Assembly (NCBI GenBank): GCA_963836775.1
Contig: CAWIKR010000002.1
Coordinates: forward strand, 2,728,001 to 2,792,000
Length of the DNA stretch: 64,000 nucleotides
Reading direction: 5' to 3'
DNA from: DASQPR01 sp963836775
GTDB taxonomy: Bacteria; Actinomycetota; Actinomycetes; Mycobacteriales; Micromonosporaceae
Made by a program: the position numbers and the translations under genes. Below the pieces are notes generated by a model that made no database searches, was not told the origin of the DNA, and was given only the letters and a program-made list of their open reading frames with translations. Shown piece by piece: positions 41,453-52,100 of the stretch; position 1 is the stretch's first letter; each line of letters starts with the position of its first letter.

Positions 41453-42388
41453 TCAGCGCGCCGGATCGCGAGGAAGCAGGCCGGCTACTTCGAGCGCGGC
41501 GCGGTCCCAGTGACCCTGATCGGCCGCAGCCGCATAGGTCGTCTCGAGAAACTCGGTGAGCATGCGGTCCGGGTCGCTGGCGCTGGCAACGGTCTCGTAC
41601 GGGAGCAGGTATTCGCCCCCTTCGTAGCGGGTGTCGGCGGGACGGACGGAGACCTCCGCGTAGCCCGGCGGCTCCGGATAGGCATAGGCGTAGAACGCGC
41701 CTTCCTCTCCGCCGTCCGGCCAGAATCCGCAACTTGCCAACTCGTGTGAGTAACCCTCCCGCGTCACCCAGATGGGGCAGTTCGGGGGGCCGCCCGGGTG
41801 CGGTGGCGCCGGTCGCCCGGAGAACCGCGAGCAGGCCAGGTCCATCCCGCCCCAGAAGAAGTGAACCGGACTGACCTTGCCGATGAACCTGGATCGGAAC
41901 ATCGTCATGACCCGGTTCGCCTGCATCAGCTGCCGCCAGAACAGCTGGGCGGCGTGGGGGTCGTAGGCGGCGTGCTGGTCGTCGTCGGCGAACGGGATCG
42001 CCGGGTCCACCTCGTTGGGGGCTGCGTGGATCCGCGTATTGATGTCGACATCGGCCAGCATCTGCATGGTCTCGCGGTAGAAGTCTGCCACCGACTTGGG
42101 GGCCAAGGCGATCTGGCGGCGCCGGCCGTCACTGGTCCGCAGTTGCAGCTGGTGGTCGATGAAGTTGAACTCGAGGTCGAACGCTCCGTCGCGGTATGGG
42201 ATCGCGGAGGTGGTCAGGCCGCGGGCGCTCGCGTACAGGGTGACGTGCCACCAGTGATTGATCGGGGGAGCGTGAGCCATGCGGACCTTGCCGACGATCT
42301 GCGTCCACAGGTGCAGCGTGTCCCGGGTATCGGCCCAGTCGGCCACCCGCAGCCGTGGCCACGCCATCGCTGTTGTCTGCGAACCCAT
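41453..42388 (-). CDS. DUF5996 family protein
   Basis: The protein has 311 residues. It begins WPRLRVADWADTRDTLHLWTQIVGKVRMAHAPPINHWWHVTLYASARGLTTSAIPY and continues with DLEFNFIDHQL, PFADDDQHAAYDPHAAQLFWRQLMQANRVM and SPVHFFWGGMDLACSRFSGRPAPPH. These are the fixed features of DUF5996. The conserved His, Asp and Trp clusters suggest an enzyme, but no activity is established. Its start lies 1 bp after the stop of the P-type ATPase gene, so it belongs to the PPK2-ATPase operon. A broken DUF5996 fragment is found at 28560. Confidence 0.85.
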   Translation of the reverse strand: MGSQTTAMAWPRLRVADWADTRDTLHLWTQIVGKVRMAHAPPINHWWHVTLYASARGLTTSAIPYRDGAFDLEFNFIDHQLQLRTSDGRRRQIALAPKSVADFYRETMQMLADVDINTRIHAAPNEVDPAIPFADDDQHAAYDPHAAQLFWRQLMQANRVMTMFRSRFIGKVSPVHFFWGGMDLACSRFSGRPAPPHPGGPPNCPIWVTREGYSHELASCGFWPDGGEEGAFYAYAYPEPPGYAEVSVRPADTRYEGGEYLLPYETVASASDPDRMLTEFLETTYAAAADQGHWDRAALEVAGLLPRDPAR

Positions 42389-42389
42389 C

Positions 42390-45156
42390 TCACATCCGAT
42401 CGGTCTGGGGCTGGAACGGCGGCACGGCCGGCACGGCGACCGCGGGGTGCCGGCGACGAGCGATGAGCTTGCCGACTTCCCACAGGATCAGCAGCGCTAC
42501 GGCGGGTAGCAGCGCCCACCCGAACTGCCGCAGGTTTATCGCAGTAGTGTCCAGCAGACGCTGGAAGACGTCCATCTGGGTGACCAGCACCGCGAGAATG
42601 AACTCACCAAGGATTGCCCAGTTCATCTGCTTGCTGTCGAAGGTGTCCGGTGTGAGCACCGTAGCGGTCTCGCTGCGGCATTCGACCGCGGCCACGATGA
42701 GGCACAGCGCGAACGAGGTGAACGCGATCGAGTTGCCGATCGCCTCGCTGCCGAAGCGGTTCGTGCCGAGTTCGATCATCAACAACAGACCGATGGTGAT
42801 GGCCAGCCCGGCCAGGCCGACGGTGATCATCACGCTTCGGGTCAGCAACGGCTGGCCGCGCGGGCGTGGCTTGCGAGCCATGAGCCCGGGACTTTGCCGG
42901 TCGAAGCCGAGTGCGAAACCAAACGCTGCGTTGACGAAGAAATGGATCCACAACACTTGCGCGGGGTTGAACGGTTCGCCGGCGGCGATGTTGAACAGGG
43001 TGGCGCCGAGGAACGTCAGGACGAAAACGACCAGCAAGACGAGAACGAAGCGGATGTACTTGGTCAGGTTGTCGAAGATCTTGCGGCCCTGTTCGACCGC
43101 GAAGACGATGGTGGCGAAGTTGTCGTCGGACAAAATCATCCGGCTGGCATCCTTGGCGACCTCGGTGCCGGCGCCCATGGCAATGCCGATGTCGGCGGAT
43201 TTGATGGCCGGGGCGTCGTTGACGCCGTCGCCGGTCATGGCCACGACATCGCCCTTCTTTTTCAATGTCTCGGCGAGCAGCACCTTGTGTTCGGGTGCGA
43301 CCCGCCCGACGACGCCGATGTCGTCGATGCGCGAGATCCGTTCGGATTCGGAGAGCTTCGCGAATTCGGCGCCGAGAATGGCCTCTCCGGGGATGCCGAC
43401 CTGCTTGGCGATCGCAGCGCCGGTGATCACGTCGTCGCCGGTCACCATGCGTACGCGGATGTGGGCGGCTTGCGCGGCGGCGACAGCATCACGGGATTCG
43501 TCGCGGGGCGGGTCGACCATGCCGACCAGGCTCGTCATCTGCAGGTCGGTGACATAGCCGAGCAGATCACCGTCCGGGTCGAACGTGTTCGGGTCCAGAT
43601 CGCGCATGGCGGCGGCCATGACGCGCTGGCCGTTGCCCTCCATGCGCTCCATGTTGGCGCGCCCGCGCCCGGCGAGATCGTCATCCCAGGGGATGCTGGT
43701 GCCGCTGGAAAGCGCGGTGGCCGCGCGGGCCATGACCGCCGGTGCGGCGCCTTTGACGAAACAGCGCACCACCGGCGCTCCGGCGGCATCGAGGGCCTTG
43801 TTGAAGGTGGCCATGAGCTTGTACGAAGGGTCGAAGGGCAGTGTCGCCAGTCGCGGTAGCGCCTCGCGGCTGGAGTCGATGTCGAGCCCGGCCTTGTGGG
43901 CAAGGACGAGCAAGGCGCCCTCGGTCGGGTCGCCGACGACTTTTCCGTCGACGATTTTCGCGTCATTGGCGATCAGATACGGCAGGATCGCAGCCTCGAG
44001 GCTGTCGGTAGAGCCGGCCGTGCGCTGGATGCTGCCGTTCAGGCCGTAACCGATGCCAGAGATTGAGTACTTGTCGGTCGGGTCGACCACCTCGACAGCG
44101 GTCATCTGGTTCATCGTCAGCGTGCCGGTCTTATCCGAGTTGATCGCCGAGGTGAACCCGAGGGTCTCCACCGAGGGCAGATCCTTGACGATGGCGTTGC
44201 GCTTGGCGAGGTCGATGGCGCCGAGGGACAGGATCGTCTGGGTCACGGTCGGCAGCGCCTCGGGGATCGCGGCAATCGCCAGCGAGACGGCGGCGATGAA
44301 CAGGTCATCCCAGGCGCGGTCGCGGGCGCGGCCCAGGACGAACATCACGATCATCGTGAGGCCCGCCGCGCTCGCGATCCACAGTGTCAGCCGGTCGAGT
44401 TCCTTGGTGAGCGGCGACTCCTCCCGGCGCGGTCGCCGACAGCATTCCGGATATCTTGCCGAGCTCGGTCGCTGATCCGGTGCCGGTGATGATGACGGTG
44501 CCGCTGCCGTGTGTGACCGGGGTGTTCATGAACGCCATGTTCGTCTGGTCGCCCGGGCCCAGATCGTCGCCGGCCAGCGTCTGCGCGTCCTTGCCCGCGG
44601 GTGTGCTCTCGCCGGTCAGCGCCGATTCGTCGATCTGCAGGGCGCTGGCGGCGACGATGCGGCCGTCGGCCGGGACTTCATCGCCGGCGGTGATGAGCAC
44701 GACGTCGCCGACCACGACCTCCTCGGCGGGGATCTCGGACTCCGACCCGTCGCGGCGTACCCGCGCTGTCGCCTTCATCATCGACTTGAGGGCGTTCATC
44801 GCGGAGGCGGCCTTGCCCTCCTGTCGCATCCCGATGACCGCGTTGAGCACGGTGAGGACCAGCAGCAGGATCGCCGTGCTCCACGCCGTTATGGCAAGGG
44901 ACACCACCGCCGCGGCGATCAAGATGATCTGCATATAGCTGCGGTACTGGTCGAGGAATCGGCGCCAGGTCGGCGTGGGCTTCTCTTCCGGCAGCGCGTT
45001 CGGCCCGTTGGATGCAAGCAACTGCGCGGCCCGCGCTTCGGTGAGGCCGACCGCAGGATCGACACCAAGGTCCGCGGCGACCTGCTCGCCAGAGCGCGCG
45101 TACCAGCTCGTGGTCTGGTCTGGGCCGCCGCCGTGCGTATCTGTCTGCGCGGTCAT
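42390..45156 (-). pseudogene. Cation-translocating P-type ATPase (Ca2+-type), with one frameshift
   Basis: Both parts together make a full P2A-type ATPase of about 920 residues. The N-terminal part has the cation-ATPase N domain (LTEARAAQLLASNGPNALPEE), two helices, and the actuator with ALTGES. At about 44422 the frame changes by one extra G (or two missing bases) inside APEESPLTKELDRL. The second part has AIPEALP in helix M4, the phosphorylation motif SDKTGTLT, VTGDD and TGDGVNDAPAIKSADIG, and six C-terminal helices. The enzyme would pump Ca2+ or another divalent cation out of the cytosol. It lies 21 bp after ppk2 and 1 bp before DUF5996. The single indel may be a sequence error. Confidence 0.85.
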
Positions 45157-45177
45157 TCGTCGCTGCCTCTGATCTGC

Positions 45178-46131
45178 CTATGCCCGCTTGTGCCGGCCGG
45201 CCGCCGAGTACGGGTCCGGCGCGGCGCCCTTGGGCGCCTCGGCTTCAAGCTCAGCCCTGACGACCTGCAGATCCTGCCGCCTCGCAGCGCTAACCGTGGG
45301 GTAGCGCGGATCGAGCTCGATGAGCGTGTGAGCCAGGATCGCGCTGACACAGATGCGCGCGAACCACTTGTGGTCAGCCGGAATGACATACCACGGTGAC
45401 CACGGCGTGCTCGTCGCTGAGAGCATCTGCGAGAACGCCCGCTGGTAGGCGTCCCAGTGCCCCCGTTCGCGCACGTCCGCCGCGGAGAACTTCCAGTTCT
45501 TCTCGGACCGGTCGATCCGCTTGAGGAAGCGGATACGCTGTTCCTCCTTCGACAGGTTCAGGAACAGCTTCACGACCGTGAATCCGTTGTCCGAGAGGTA
45601 GCGCTCCCAATCGTTGATTTCGCGGTAGCGCCGGTCCCATACCGACTTGCCTTTCGCCTTGGGCGGCAGTTTCTGGCGGTCCAGGTTTTCCGGGTGCACG
45701 CGCACGACGAGGACCTCCTCGTAATGCGAGCGGTTGAAGATGCCGATCTCCCCGCGTCTCGGAAGATTTCGCGCGTAGCGCCACAGATAGTCGTGGTCGA
45801 GTTCCTCGGCCGAGGGCACTTTGAAGCCGGTGACCCGTACACCCTGGGGGTTGACGCCGCTCATCACATGGCGGATCGTCCCGTCCTTGCCGCCGGCGTC
45901 CAGCGCCTGCAGGCATACCAGCACGCCGCGGGTGTCCTGCGCCGCCAACCGTGCCTGATAGTCGGCGAGCAGCGCGACCCCGGTCTTGAGCACTCCGACG
46001 CCGTCCTTTTTCTTCAGGAACTCCGCCTTGTAGCCCGGGTCGAAGTCCTTGGCCAGATTGACCTTCGAACCCGGCTCGACGCGCAGCGGTTCGATGAGTG
46101 TGGCGATGCGCTTTGCATTTACGTCGGCCAT
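45178..46131 (-). CDS. PPK2 family polyphosphate kinase
   Basis: The protein has 317 residues from the ATG at 46131; a longer reading frame upstream has no family match. It shows Walker A LDAGGKDGTIRHVM, the VPSAEELDHDYLWRYARNLPRRGEIGIFNRSHYEEVLVVRV core, the lid region with LFLNLSKEEQRIRFLKRI, and FSAADVRERGHWDAYQ. It is a single-domain PPK2 that transfers phosphate between polyphosphate and nucleoside mono- or diphosphates. It is first in the operon with a P-type ATPase, so polyP-driven nucleotide supply and cation export may be linked (inference). Confidence 0.92.
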   Translation of the reverse strand: MADVNAKRIATLIEPLRVEPGSKVNLAKDFDPGYKAEFLKKKDGVGVLKTGVALLADYQARLAAQDTRGVLVCLQALDAGGKDGTIRHVMSGVNPQGVRVTGFKVPSAEELDHDYLWRYARNLPRRGEIGIFNRSHYEEVLVVRVHPENLDRQKLPPKAKGKSVWDRRYREINDWERYLSDNGFTVVKLFLNLSKEEQRIRFLKRIDRSEKNWKFSAADVRERGHWDAYQRAFSQMLSATSTPWSPWYVIPADHKWFARICVSAILAHTLIELDPRYPTVSAARRQDLQVVRAELEAEAPKGAAPDPYSAAGRHKRA

Positions 46132-46379
46132 CCCCGGTTCGCCCCCTGCCGGATCGAGATCAACATCGAGCGTCGGGCGCCGGTAGCGAACTGGGCTCTC
46201 GGCGCCGTTTTTCATAATATGGGCCAGATAGGTAGATATTGCCGCAATCGACCGGGCCAAGCAGATCAGTGCACGTGTCAGGGCCCGGCAAAGCCCCGCG
46301 CGGGGTGCCGCCGCACCCGAATTCGAAGGCGGCCCACCTGCGAGGATCCCTCCGATAGCCGCGGCGTTACGATCCGAAG
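46132..46379. other. Divergent promoter region between ppk2 and the slipin gene
   Basis: This non-coding stretch holds an AT-rich spot (TTTTTCATAATATGG, about 46208-46222) unusual for this genome, likely part of the ppk2 promoter, and near its right end TACGAT (46368-46373), a -10-like hexamer facing the slipin gene. Confidence 0.4.
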
Positions 46380-46427
46380 ATGACGGGTAACGCCGTCGCC
46401 TGGGGGAGGCTGCCATGGGCGCCTTGA
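46380..46427 (+). CDS. Possible 15-codon leader ORF of the slipin gene
   Basis: An ATG 6 nt after TACGAT opens MTGNAVAWGRLPWAP, which stops at 46427. It overlaps the slipin start (46415) in another frame and contains the slipin ribosome binding site GGGGGAGG. If the transcript starts at the -10-like element, this peptide would be translated from a leaderless mRNA and would couple slipin translation. It is inferred from spacing only. Confidence 0.35.
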   Translation: MTGNAVAWGRLPWAP

Positions 46428-47362
46428 TCGGTGTAGTGGTCGCAGCGCTGTGTATTGGCCTGGTTTGGGTCGGCCTTAGCGTGCGCGTCATCAAGCAGTA
46501 CGAGCGCGGGTTGGTTTTCCGCTTCGGACGCGTCAAAGATCGGGTCCGCGGGCCTGGCATCACCATGATCACTCCGATTGCGGACCGACTTCACAAGGTC
46601 AACATGCAGATCGTCACCATGCCCGTGCCCGCCCAGGACGGCATCACCCGGGACAACGTGACGGTCAAGGTCGACGCCGTCGTGTACTTCAAGGTGCTGG
46701 ATCCGTACCTCGCGATCGTGAACGTGCAGGACTACCTATTCGCGGTGTCACAGGTGGCGCAGACATCGCTGCGCTCCATGATCGGTAAGAGCGAGCTCGA
46801 CGATCTGCTCTCCAACCGGGAGCGCCTGAACCAAGGCCTGGAAATCATGATCGACAGCCCCGCGCTCGCCTGGGGCATCCACATCGACCGGGTCGAGATC
46901 AAGGACGTCGCGTTGCCGGAGTCGATGAAGCGTTCGATTGCGCGACAGGCCGAGGCCGAGCGGGAGCGCCGCGCTCGGATCATCACCGCGGACGGTGAGC
47001 TGGCAGCGTCTCACAAGTTGTCACAGGCTGCGGCAACGATGGCGGACACACCGACGGCACTGCAGCTTCGCCTGCTGCAAACCGTCGTGGAGGTGGCCGC
47101 CGAGAAGAATTCCACCGTGGTCCTGCCGTTCCCGGTCGAGCTGTTGCGCTTCCTGGACCGGTCGAACCCGTCTCCAACCGAGGCCGCTCCGGCCAAGTCA
47201 CCGCCCGCTGAACCATCGCCCGCCGGAGCGTCGCCGGCCGAAGCGGCGCTGGCCGAAGCGACGGCGCGTGCTGAGCTAGCGGCCCCGTCGGAGGTCCCGG
47301 GAGCCGAGTCAGTCGAGATGGAGACGGCCGTGCCGCAGGTTCGATCCGCGATGCAGCAGTAG
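46415..47362 (+). CDS. Slipin/stomatin-like SPFH membrane protein
   Basis: The protein has 315 residues. One N-terminal helix (LIGVVVAALCIGLVWVGL) precedes the SPFH/Band 7 domain (VIKQYERGLVFRFGRVKDRVRGPGI, PAQDGITRDNVTVKVDAVVYFKVLDP, YLFAVSQVAQTSLRSMIGKSELDDLLS), then a coiled coil (RSIARQAEAERERRARII) and VVLPFPVELLRFLD. The last 70 residues are an Ala/Pro/Glu-rich tail with AEA/PAE repeats. Slipins scaffold membrane microdomains, often with an NfeD partner protease; no nfeD gene is adjacent. A GGGGGAGG ribosome binding site fixes the start. Confidence 0.9.
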   Translation: MGALIGVVVAALCIGLVWVGLSVRVIKQYERGLVFRFGRVKDRVRGPGITMITPIADRLHKVNMQIVTMPVPAQDGITRDNVTVKVDAVVYFKVLDPYLAIVNVQDYLFAVSQVAQTSLRSMIGKSELDDLLSNRERLNQGLEIMIDSPALAWGIHIDRVEIKDVALPESMKRSIARQAEAERERRARIITADGELAASHKLSQAAATMADTPTALQLRLLQTVVEVAAEKNSTVVLPFPVELLRFLDRSNPSPTEAAPAKSPPAEPSPAGASPAEAALAEATARAELAAPSEVPGAESVEMETAVPQVRSAMQQ

Positions 47363-47512
47363 TCCAATCACGGCAGGTTCGAACCGGCACCGCCTGGCGT
47401 TGTCGCGAACCGCCGCCGGCCTCGGTCGCCGCCGGTATCGTCGTCAACGACCGCAGAGAGCGAGCGCTTGAAGTAGCACCAGGTGAATGTGTGTCTCGTT
47501 GGGAGGCGCGTT

Positions 47513-48121
47513 GTGTTTGTTCAGGTGATTCAGGGAACTGTCTCGGACGCCGGCAAGGCGCGCGCGGCACTTGACCGATGGGTCCAGGAACTTGCGCCGG
47601 GTGCCACCGGCTGGCTCGGCTCGACCGCCGGCGTAACCGATGACGGCAGGTTCATCGCCGTCGTACGGTTTGAGTCCGAGGAAGCAGCCCGACGCAACAG
47701 CGACCGGCCCGACCAGGGTCGGTGGTGGGCGGAGACGGCGACGTTGTTCGCCGATGACCCGGTTTTCAGCGAAAGCACTGAGGTGATCGTCGATATCGTC
47801 GGCGACCCGGACCGCGCGGGCTTCGTCCAGGTCATGCAGGGCGCCGGTCGCGACCCGCAACGCGCCAAGGAGCTCATGTCGCAGGATTCGGATGAGTGGG
47901 CGGCATTCCGCCCGGACATCGTCGGCAGTGTGACGGCCCTGCATGACGGCGGGCGTTACACGGTCGCGTTGTACTTCACCTCCGAAGAGGCGGCCCGCGA
48001 AGGCGAACGCAAGGAGCCGCCACCGGCGCTGAAGGCGCAGATGGACGAGATGAACACCCTGAACATCGGCGTTCCGGACTTCTTCGACCTCAAGCAACCG
48101 TGGATGCACTCGCCGCGGTAA
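47513..48121 (+). CDS. Tandem alpha/beta-barrel (ABM-like) hypothetical protein
   Basis: The protein has 202 residues from a GTG at 47513 (GGGAGG 7 nt upstream). It consists of two similar halves of about 95 residues. Each begins with a strand FVQVIQG or FVQVMQG, has a helix, then a GWLG/IVGS strand, a DDGRFIAVVRF or DGGRYTVALYF strand, and FESEEAAR or FTSEEAARE. This is the layout of a duplicated dimeric alpha/beta barrel. Such proteins are often small monooxygenase-like or ligand-binding proteins; no catalytic residue can be named. It stands alone, 150 bp after the slipin gene. Confidence 0.7.
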   Translation: MFVQVIQGTVSDAGKARAALDRWVQELAPGATGWLGSTAGVTDDGRFIAVVRFESEEAARRNSDRPDQGRWWAETATLFADDPVFSESTEVIVDIVGDPDRAGFVQVMQGAGRDPQRAKELMSQDSDEWAAFRPDIVGSVTALHDGGRYTVALYFTSEEAAREGERKEPPPALKAQMDEMNTLNIGVPDFFDLKQPWMHSPR

Positions 48122-48436
48122 ACCTCCGATTTCCGTGTGCGGGGGGACTGCCCCACACGACGATGGGTGCGCACGCGGCATGTGGTCAGGCGAGGACGAG
48201 TTGAGGTTGCCTCTCGGGTAACGGGCCTCATCGCCGGATCGGTGCCGCGACCAACCGCGGTGGTGCGCTGCGCCTGCGCGGCCTGCTCCCCGGTGAACGG
48301 CTGGCTGCGAGCAACGCGCTGCCACCGATCCGGGCTGAGGCATGGACGGCCGGATTCCCGGAGGCGCGACAGCCCCATCGGTCGGTTGTCTGGAGCCGAC
48401 CGATTGCGGGCGTCGGCGTCACCGGTGTTGATCACT

Positions 48437-48487
48437 GCTTGCTTTGCGCACCGGGAGTAGCGCCGCTTGCTTTGCGCACTGGGAGTA
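48437..48487. repeat. Two direct 28-bp repeats
   Basis: GCTTGCTTTGCGCACYGGGAG occurs at 48437 and 48465, with a period of 28 bp and one mismatch over the shared stretch. Confidence 0.7.
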
Positions 48488-48500
48488 AGCGCGGCGCCCT

Positions 48501-48622
48501 CCAAGATCGCGACAGCCGTGAGCTGGCGGCTGCCGGAACCGGCAAGATCGCGACAGCCGTGAGACCAGGGCATTCCTGGCCCGGCTCGGCCAACCGTCAG
48601 CTCACGGCTGTCGCGATCTTGG
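48501..48622. repeat. 25-bp inverted repeat with an extra internal copy
   Basis: Bases 48501-48525 are perfectly complementary to 48598-48622; the core is AAGATCGCGACAGCCGTGAG. A second copy of that 20-bp core in the same orientation as the left arm lies at 48544-48563. The right arm is the start of the tandem array that follows. Confidence 0.8.
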
Positions 48623-48944
48623 GATGACCTTGGACCACCAGCTCACACCTGTCGCGATCTTTGGCGATGCGGCATCGCCTCGGCCCGCTCGACGATCGGG
48701 CGCTGCATGTCGCGCACACCTGTCGCGATCTTGGGATGGGCTTGGACCGCGAGCTCACACTTGTCGCGATCTTTAAGCCGAGTGCAGCATCGCCTCGGCC
48801 CGCTCGACGATCGGGCGCCGCATGTCGCGCACACCTGTCGCGATCTTGGGATGGGCTTGGACCGCGAGCTCACACTTGTCGCGATCTTTGCGCCGCGTGC
48901 GGCATCGCCCCGGCCCGCTCGACGATCAGGCGCCGTATTTCGCG
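48603..48944. repeat. Tandem array of three 112-115-bp units
   Basis: Units start at 48603, 48715 and 48830. Each contains two copies of CACAYYTGTCGCGATCTT (spaced 41 bp), GGATGGGCTTGGACCGCGAG or a close variant, and GGCCCGCTCGACGATCGGGCG. The third unit is the most diverged. TCGCGA at the centre of the motif is itself palindromic. Confidence 0.8.
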
Positions 48945-49105
48945 GACGAACGTCACCGGAGCCGGCGCGGACCGATCGCCTCAATGACCCGCCTGAGCGA
49001 CACTCTGTCCCACAACGTGCCCGCGTGCTTGACGCCTTTGTCGCTATCTGCGAAGAATCGTGATGGCTTGATGTGCCTGAGCGCATTCGACGGGAGTTGG
49101 CAACG

Positions 49106-52100
49106 ATGTCCTACCTGGTCGTGTCCCCTGGCAAGAAGCTTGCCGCCACCGCCCTGCTCGCCACCGCTGTGCTCATGGCCACCGAGCTGGCGGCGCCGGC
49201 AACATCCCACGCGGCCGGCGCTAGCGCAGCTCCCGGGTCACCGGGCGTGACCTCTTACTTCGACCTGGCGCGCAAAGACTGCGTCGGAACCGCTCGCAAC
49301 TCGACGTCGAAGGTCTGGTTCACGATCGCCAACGGTGTCCTGTCCGATGTCTACGAGCCGACGATCGACAACACCAACGTCAAGACCCTCCAATACGTCG
49401 TCACCGACGGCAGCTCCTTCACTGATCTGCAGACGCGCGACATGACGTATTCGGTCGGGTCCGACGCCACGGGCATGAGCTGCACCATCACCTCAACAAG
49501 CGCGACGCACGGCTATCAGCTTGTCACGACCTACATCGCCGATCCCGAGCGCGACGCGGTGCTCATGCACACGCGGCTCACCGGCAAGAACATCAAGAAA
49601 CTCCAGCTGTACGCATATCTGGACGCGCACGTGAATGGCAACGGCGGTGGCGGCGCGGACAACGGCGGCTCCGACACCGGCACCGTTGACGCCAGCGGCG
49701 TCGGCGTCGTCGGTGACGCAGCGACCGTCAGTCAGGCGACCAACCGCGACTACGCGGTCCCGACCTACATGGCGCTGTCGTCACCGCAGCTGCAGCGGGC
49801 GACGGTCGGGTACGCCGGCAGCGCTTCGGACGGCCTCGCCCAACTCGACAGCGGCCACGCCCTGTCGGCGGTCTACGACAGCGCGCCTGACGGCCATATC
49901 GTCCTGACCGAGCAACTTCGCCGGAACGGAACGTCGAGCGGCGCGTACGACCTGAGCCTTGGATTCGGCCGCAACCAGGCGCAGGCGGTCTCGACCGCGA
50001 CGCCAAAGCACTCGTTCGCCGCAAGTTTGGTGAGCTACCTGGCGGGCTGGGCCAGGTACGACAGCGGCCTCACAGCGCCGCACGCGAAGATTCCCGGGCT
50101 GAGCCCGTCGCAGGCCGTGCGCAGCTACTACCTGAGCGCGAACGTATTGAAGGCGAGCGAAGACAAGACGTTCCCGGGTGCCGTCGTAGCGTCCCTTGCA
50201 AGCCCTTGGGGGCAGGCGGTGAGCGCCGGTGCCCTGGTCGGCGGCAAGCCGGTCTACTTCGGCTCGTACCGGGAGGTCTTCGCCCGCGACTTGTATGAGG
50301 CGTTCACCGGCTTCCTTGCTGACGGCGACGTCTCCACCGCCCAGGCGACCACGCGGTTCCTTTTCGAGAAGCAGCAGCTGCCGACCGGCGAGATCCCCCG
50401 CAACTCGCTCGTCAACGGCAAGGTCGCACCCGACACCGGCGGCGACCAGCTGGATGAGACGTCGTACCCGATCTTGATGGCCTATCTTTCCGGCCTTAGT
50501 GGCGATGCGGCGCTGTGGACCGATCACATCAAGCCCGCGGCTGACTTCGTTGTGGCTCACGGTCCGTCGTTCGGCGTCGAGCGATGGGAAGAACAGAACG
50601 GCTACTCGCCGTCGACGATCGCCGCCGAGATTGCCGGCCTGACCGCGGCGTCGAGCATCGCGACAGTCCAGGGTGATGCGGCTGACGCGCGCCTCTACCA
50701 GGCGGTCGCCGACGATTTCCAACGCAACGTGAAGACCTGGACGGTCACCACCACAGGTCCGTACTCATCAGATCCGTACTTCATCCGGCTGTCGAAGACC
50801 GGCGACCCCAACGCCGCCATCTCCTACAACCTGGGCAACGGGGTGCAGCCAGACTTTGACCAGCGCGCGGTGGTCGACGGCGGATTCCAAGAGCTGGTAC
50901 GCCTCGGCGAGCTGTCGCCGACCGATCCCGACTACCTGAACTCGCTGACCGTTCTCGACCACCAGATTTCGGTGAACACATCGACCGGCACCGGCTACTA
51001 CCGCTACGGCACGTCAGCGGCGAACGGCAGCGCCGACGGCTATGGCGACTGCTACCAGCCCAGTCAATCGACCTGCGCCACCATCGGGCAACCGTGGCCG
51101 ACCACGGGTCAGGGCACCGGCCACCTGTGGCCGGTCCTGTCCGGCGAGCGCGCCGAGTCGGATCTGCTCACCGGGAACGCAACCAAGGCCGGCGCTGCGC
51201 TCACGTTCATGGTCGACTCGGCATCCGGCGAAGGGCTCGTGCCAGAGCAGGTCTGGGAGAACCCGGCACTGGCTGCGGCGCCTTACGGCAGTGACCCGAC
51301 GACCGCCTCGATCGGTTTCGCCAACGGCAAGCCCGCCGGTTCGGCTGCGCCGCTGACTTGGGCTCAAGCCCAGGAGCTACGGCTGATCACCAATCTCGGT
51401 GCAGGCGGGTTGGTCGACCAGCCGAAGATAACGACTGATCGGTACGTGCGGCACCCGGCGCCCGCCAACGTCACGGTCACCATCACTTCACCGGCTCCGG
51501 GCACCGCCGTCGGCGGCAGCTCGACCACCGTCACCGGCACCACGGCCGCAAATGCACAGGTCACGATCAGCTCGATCGATCAGGACGTCGCGGGCGTTTC
51601 GTCGACCGTGAGTACGAACGCCGACAGCGGCGGCGCGTTCTCGGTATCCGTGCCGGTCGGGTTCGGTACGAACATCATCACCGTCGCCGCCACGACCAGT
51701 TCCGGGACCGGCGTCGCGCGAACGTCGGTCGTCGGCGATCTCGTCGGCGGTGTGACCGTTCTCGACACCAGTGATCCAACCGGCGACGACAACGGCCCCG
51801 GCACGTACGCGTACCCGAACTCGTCCGCGTTTTCGGCCGGTTCCTTCGACATCACCCGCTTCCAGGTGCTGACGAAGGACGGTGTGGTGTATCTGCGTAC
51901 CACTCTCAACAAGCTGACTCCGACGTTCGGCAACACCATCGGTGCGCAGTTACTCGACGTGTACGTGCACACCAACGACGGCTCGCCGACATCGACCGCG
52001 GCGCCGTTCGGCAGCCGCAACTACTCCATCGCCAGCCAGGACGCCTACAGCGAGCGTCTCGAAGTGCAAGGCTTCGCCGCTCCGGTCTGGGTTGACGCGG

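Larger units (their letters stand above)
48122..49105. other. Nearly 1-kb non-coding region rich in repeats
   Basis: No gene is recognised. Frames that run through it owe their openness to the repeats. From 48430 on it holds the direct, inverted and tandem repeats listed separately. Its right end contains the ribosome binding site of the GH15 gene. Confidence 0.6.

Noticed and set aside
48601..48945. Tandem repeats as a CRISPR array
   Set aside because: Units are 112-115 bp and nearly identical over their whole length, so there are no unique spacers, and no cas genes are nearby.
48643..49086. Long open frames on both strands through the repeat block
   Set aside because: The frames are kept open by the 112-115-bp repeats, have no ribosome binding site and show repeated low-information peptide; non-coding repeat is the better explanation.
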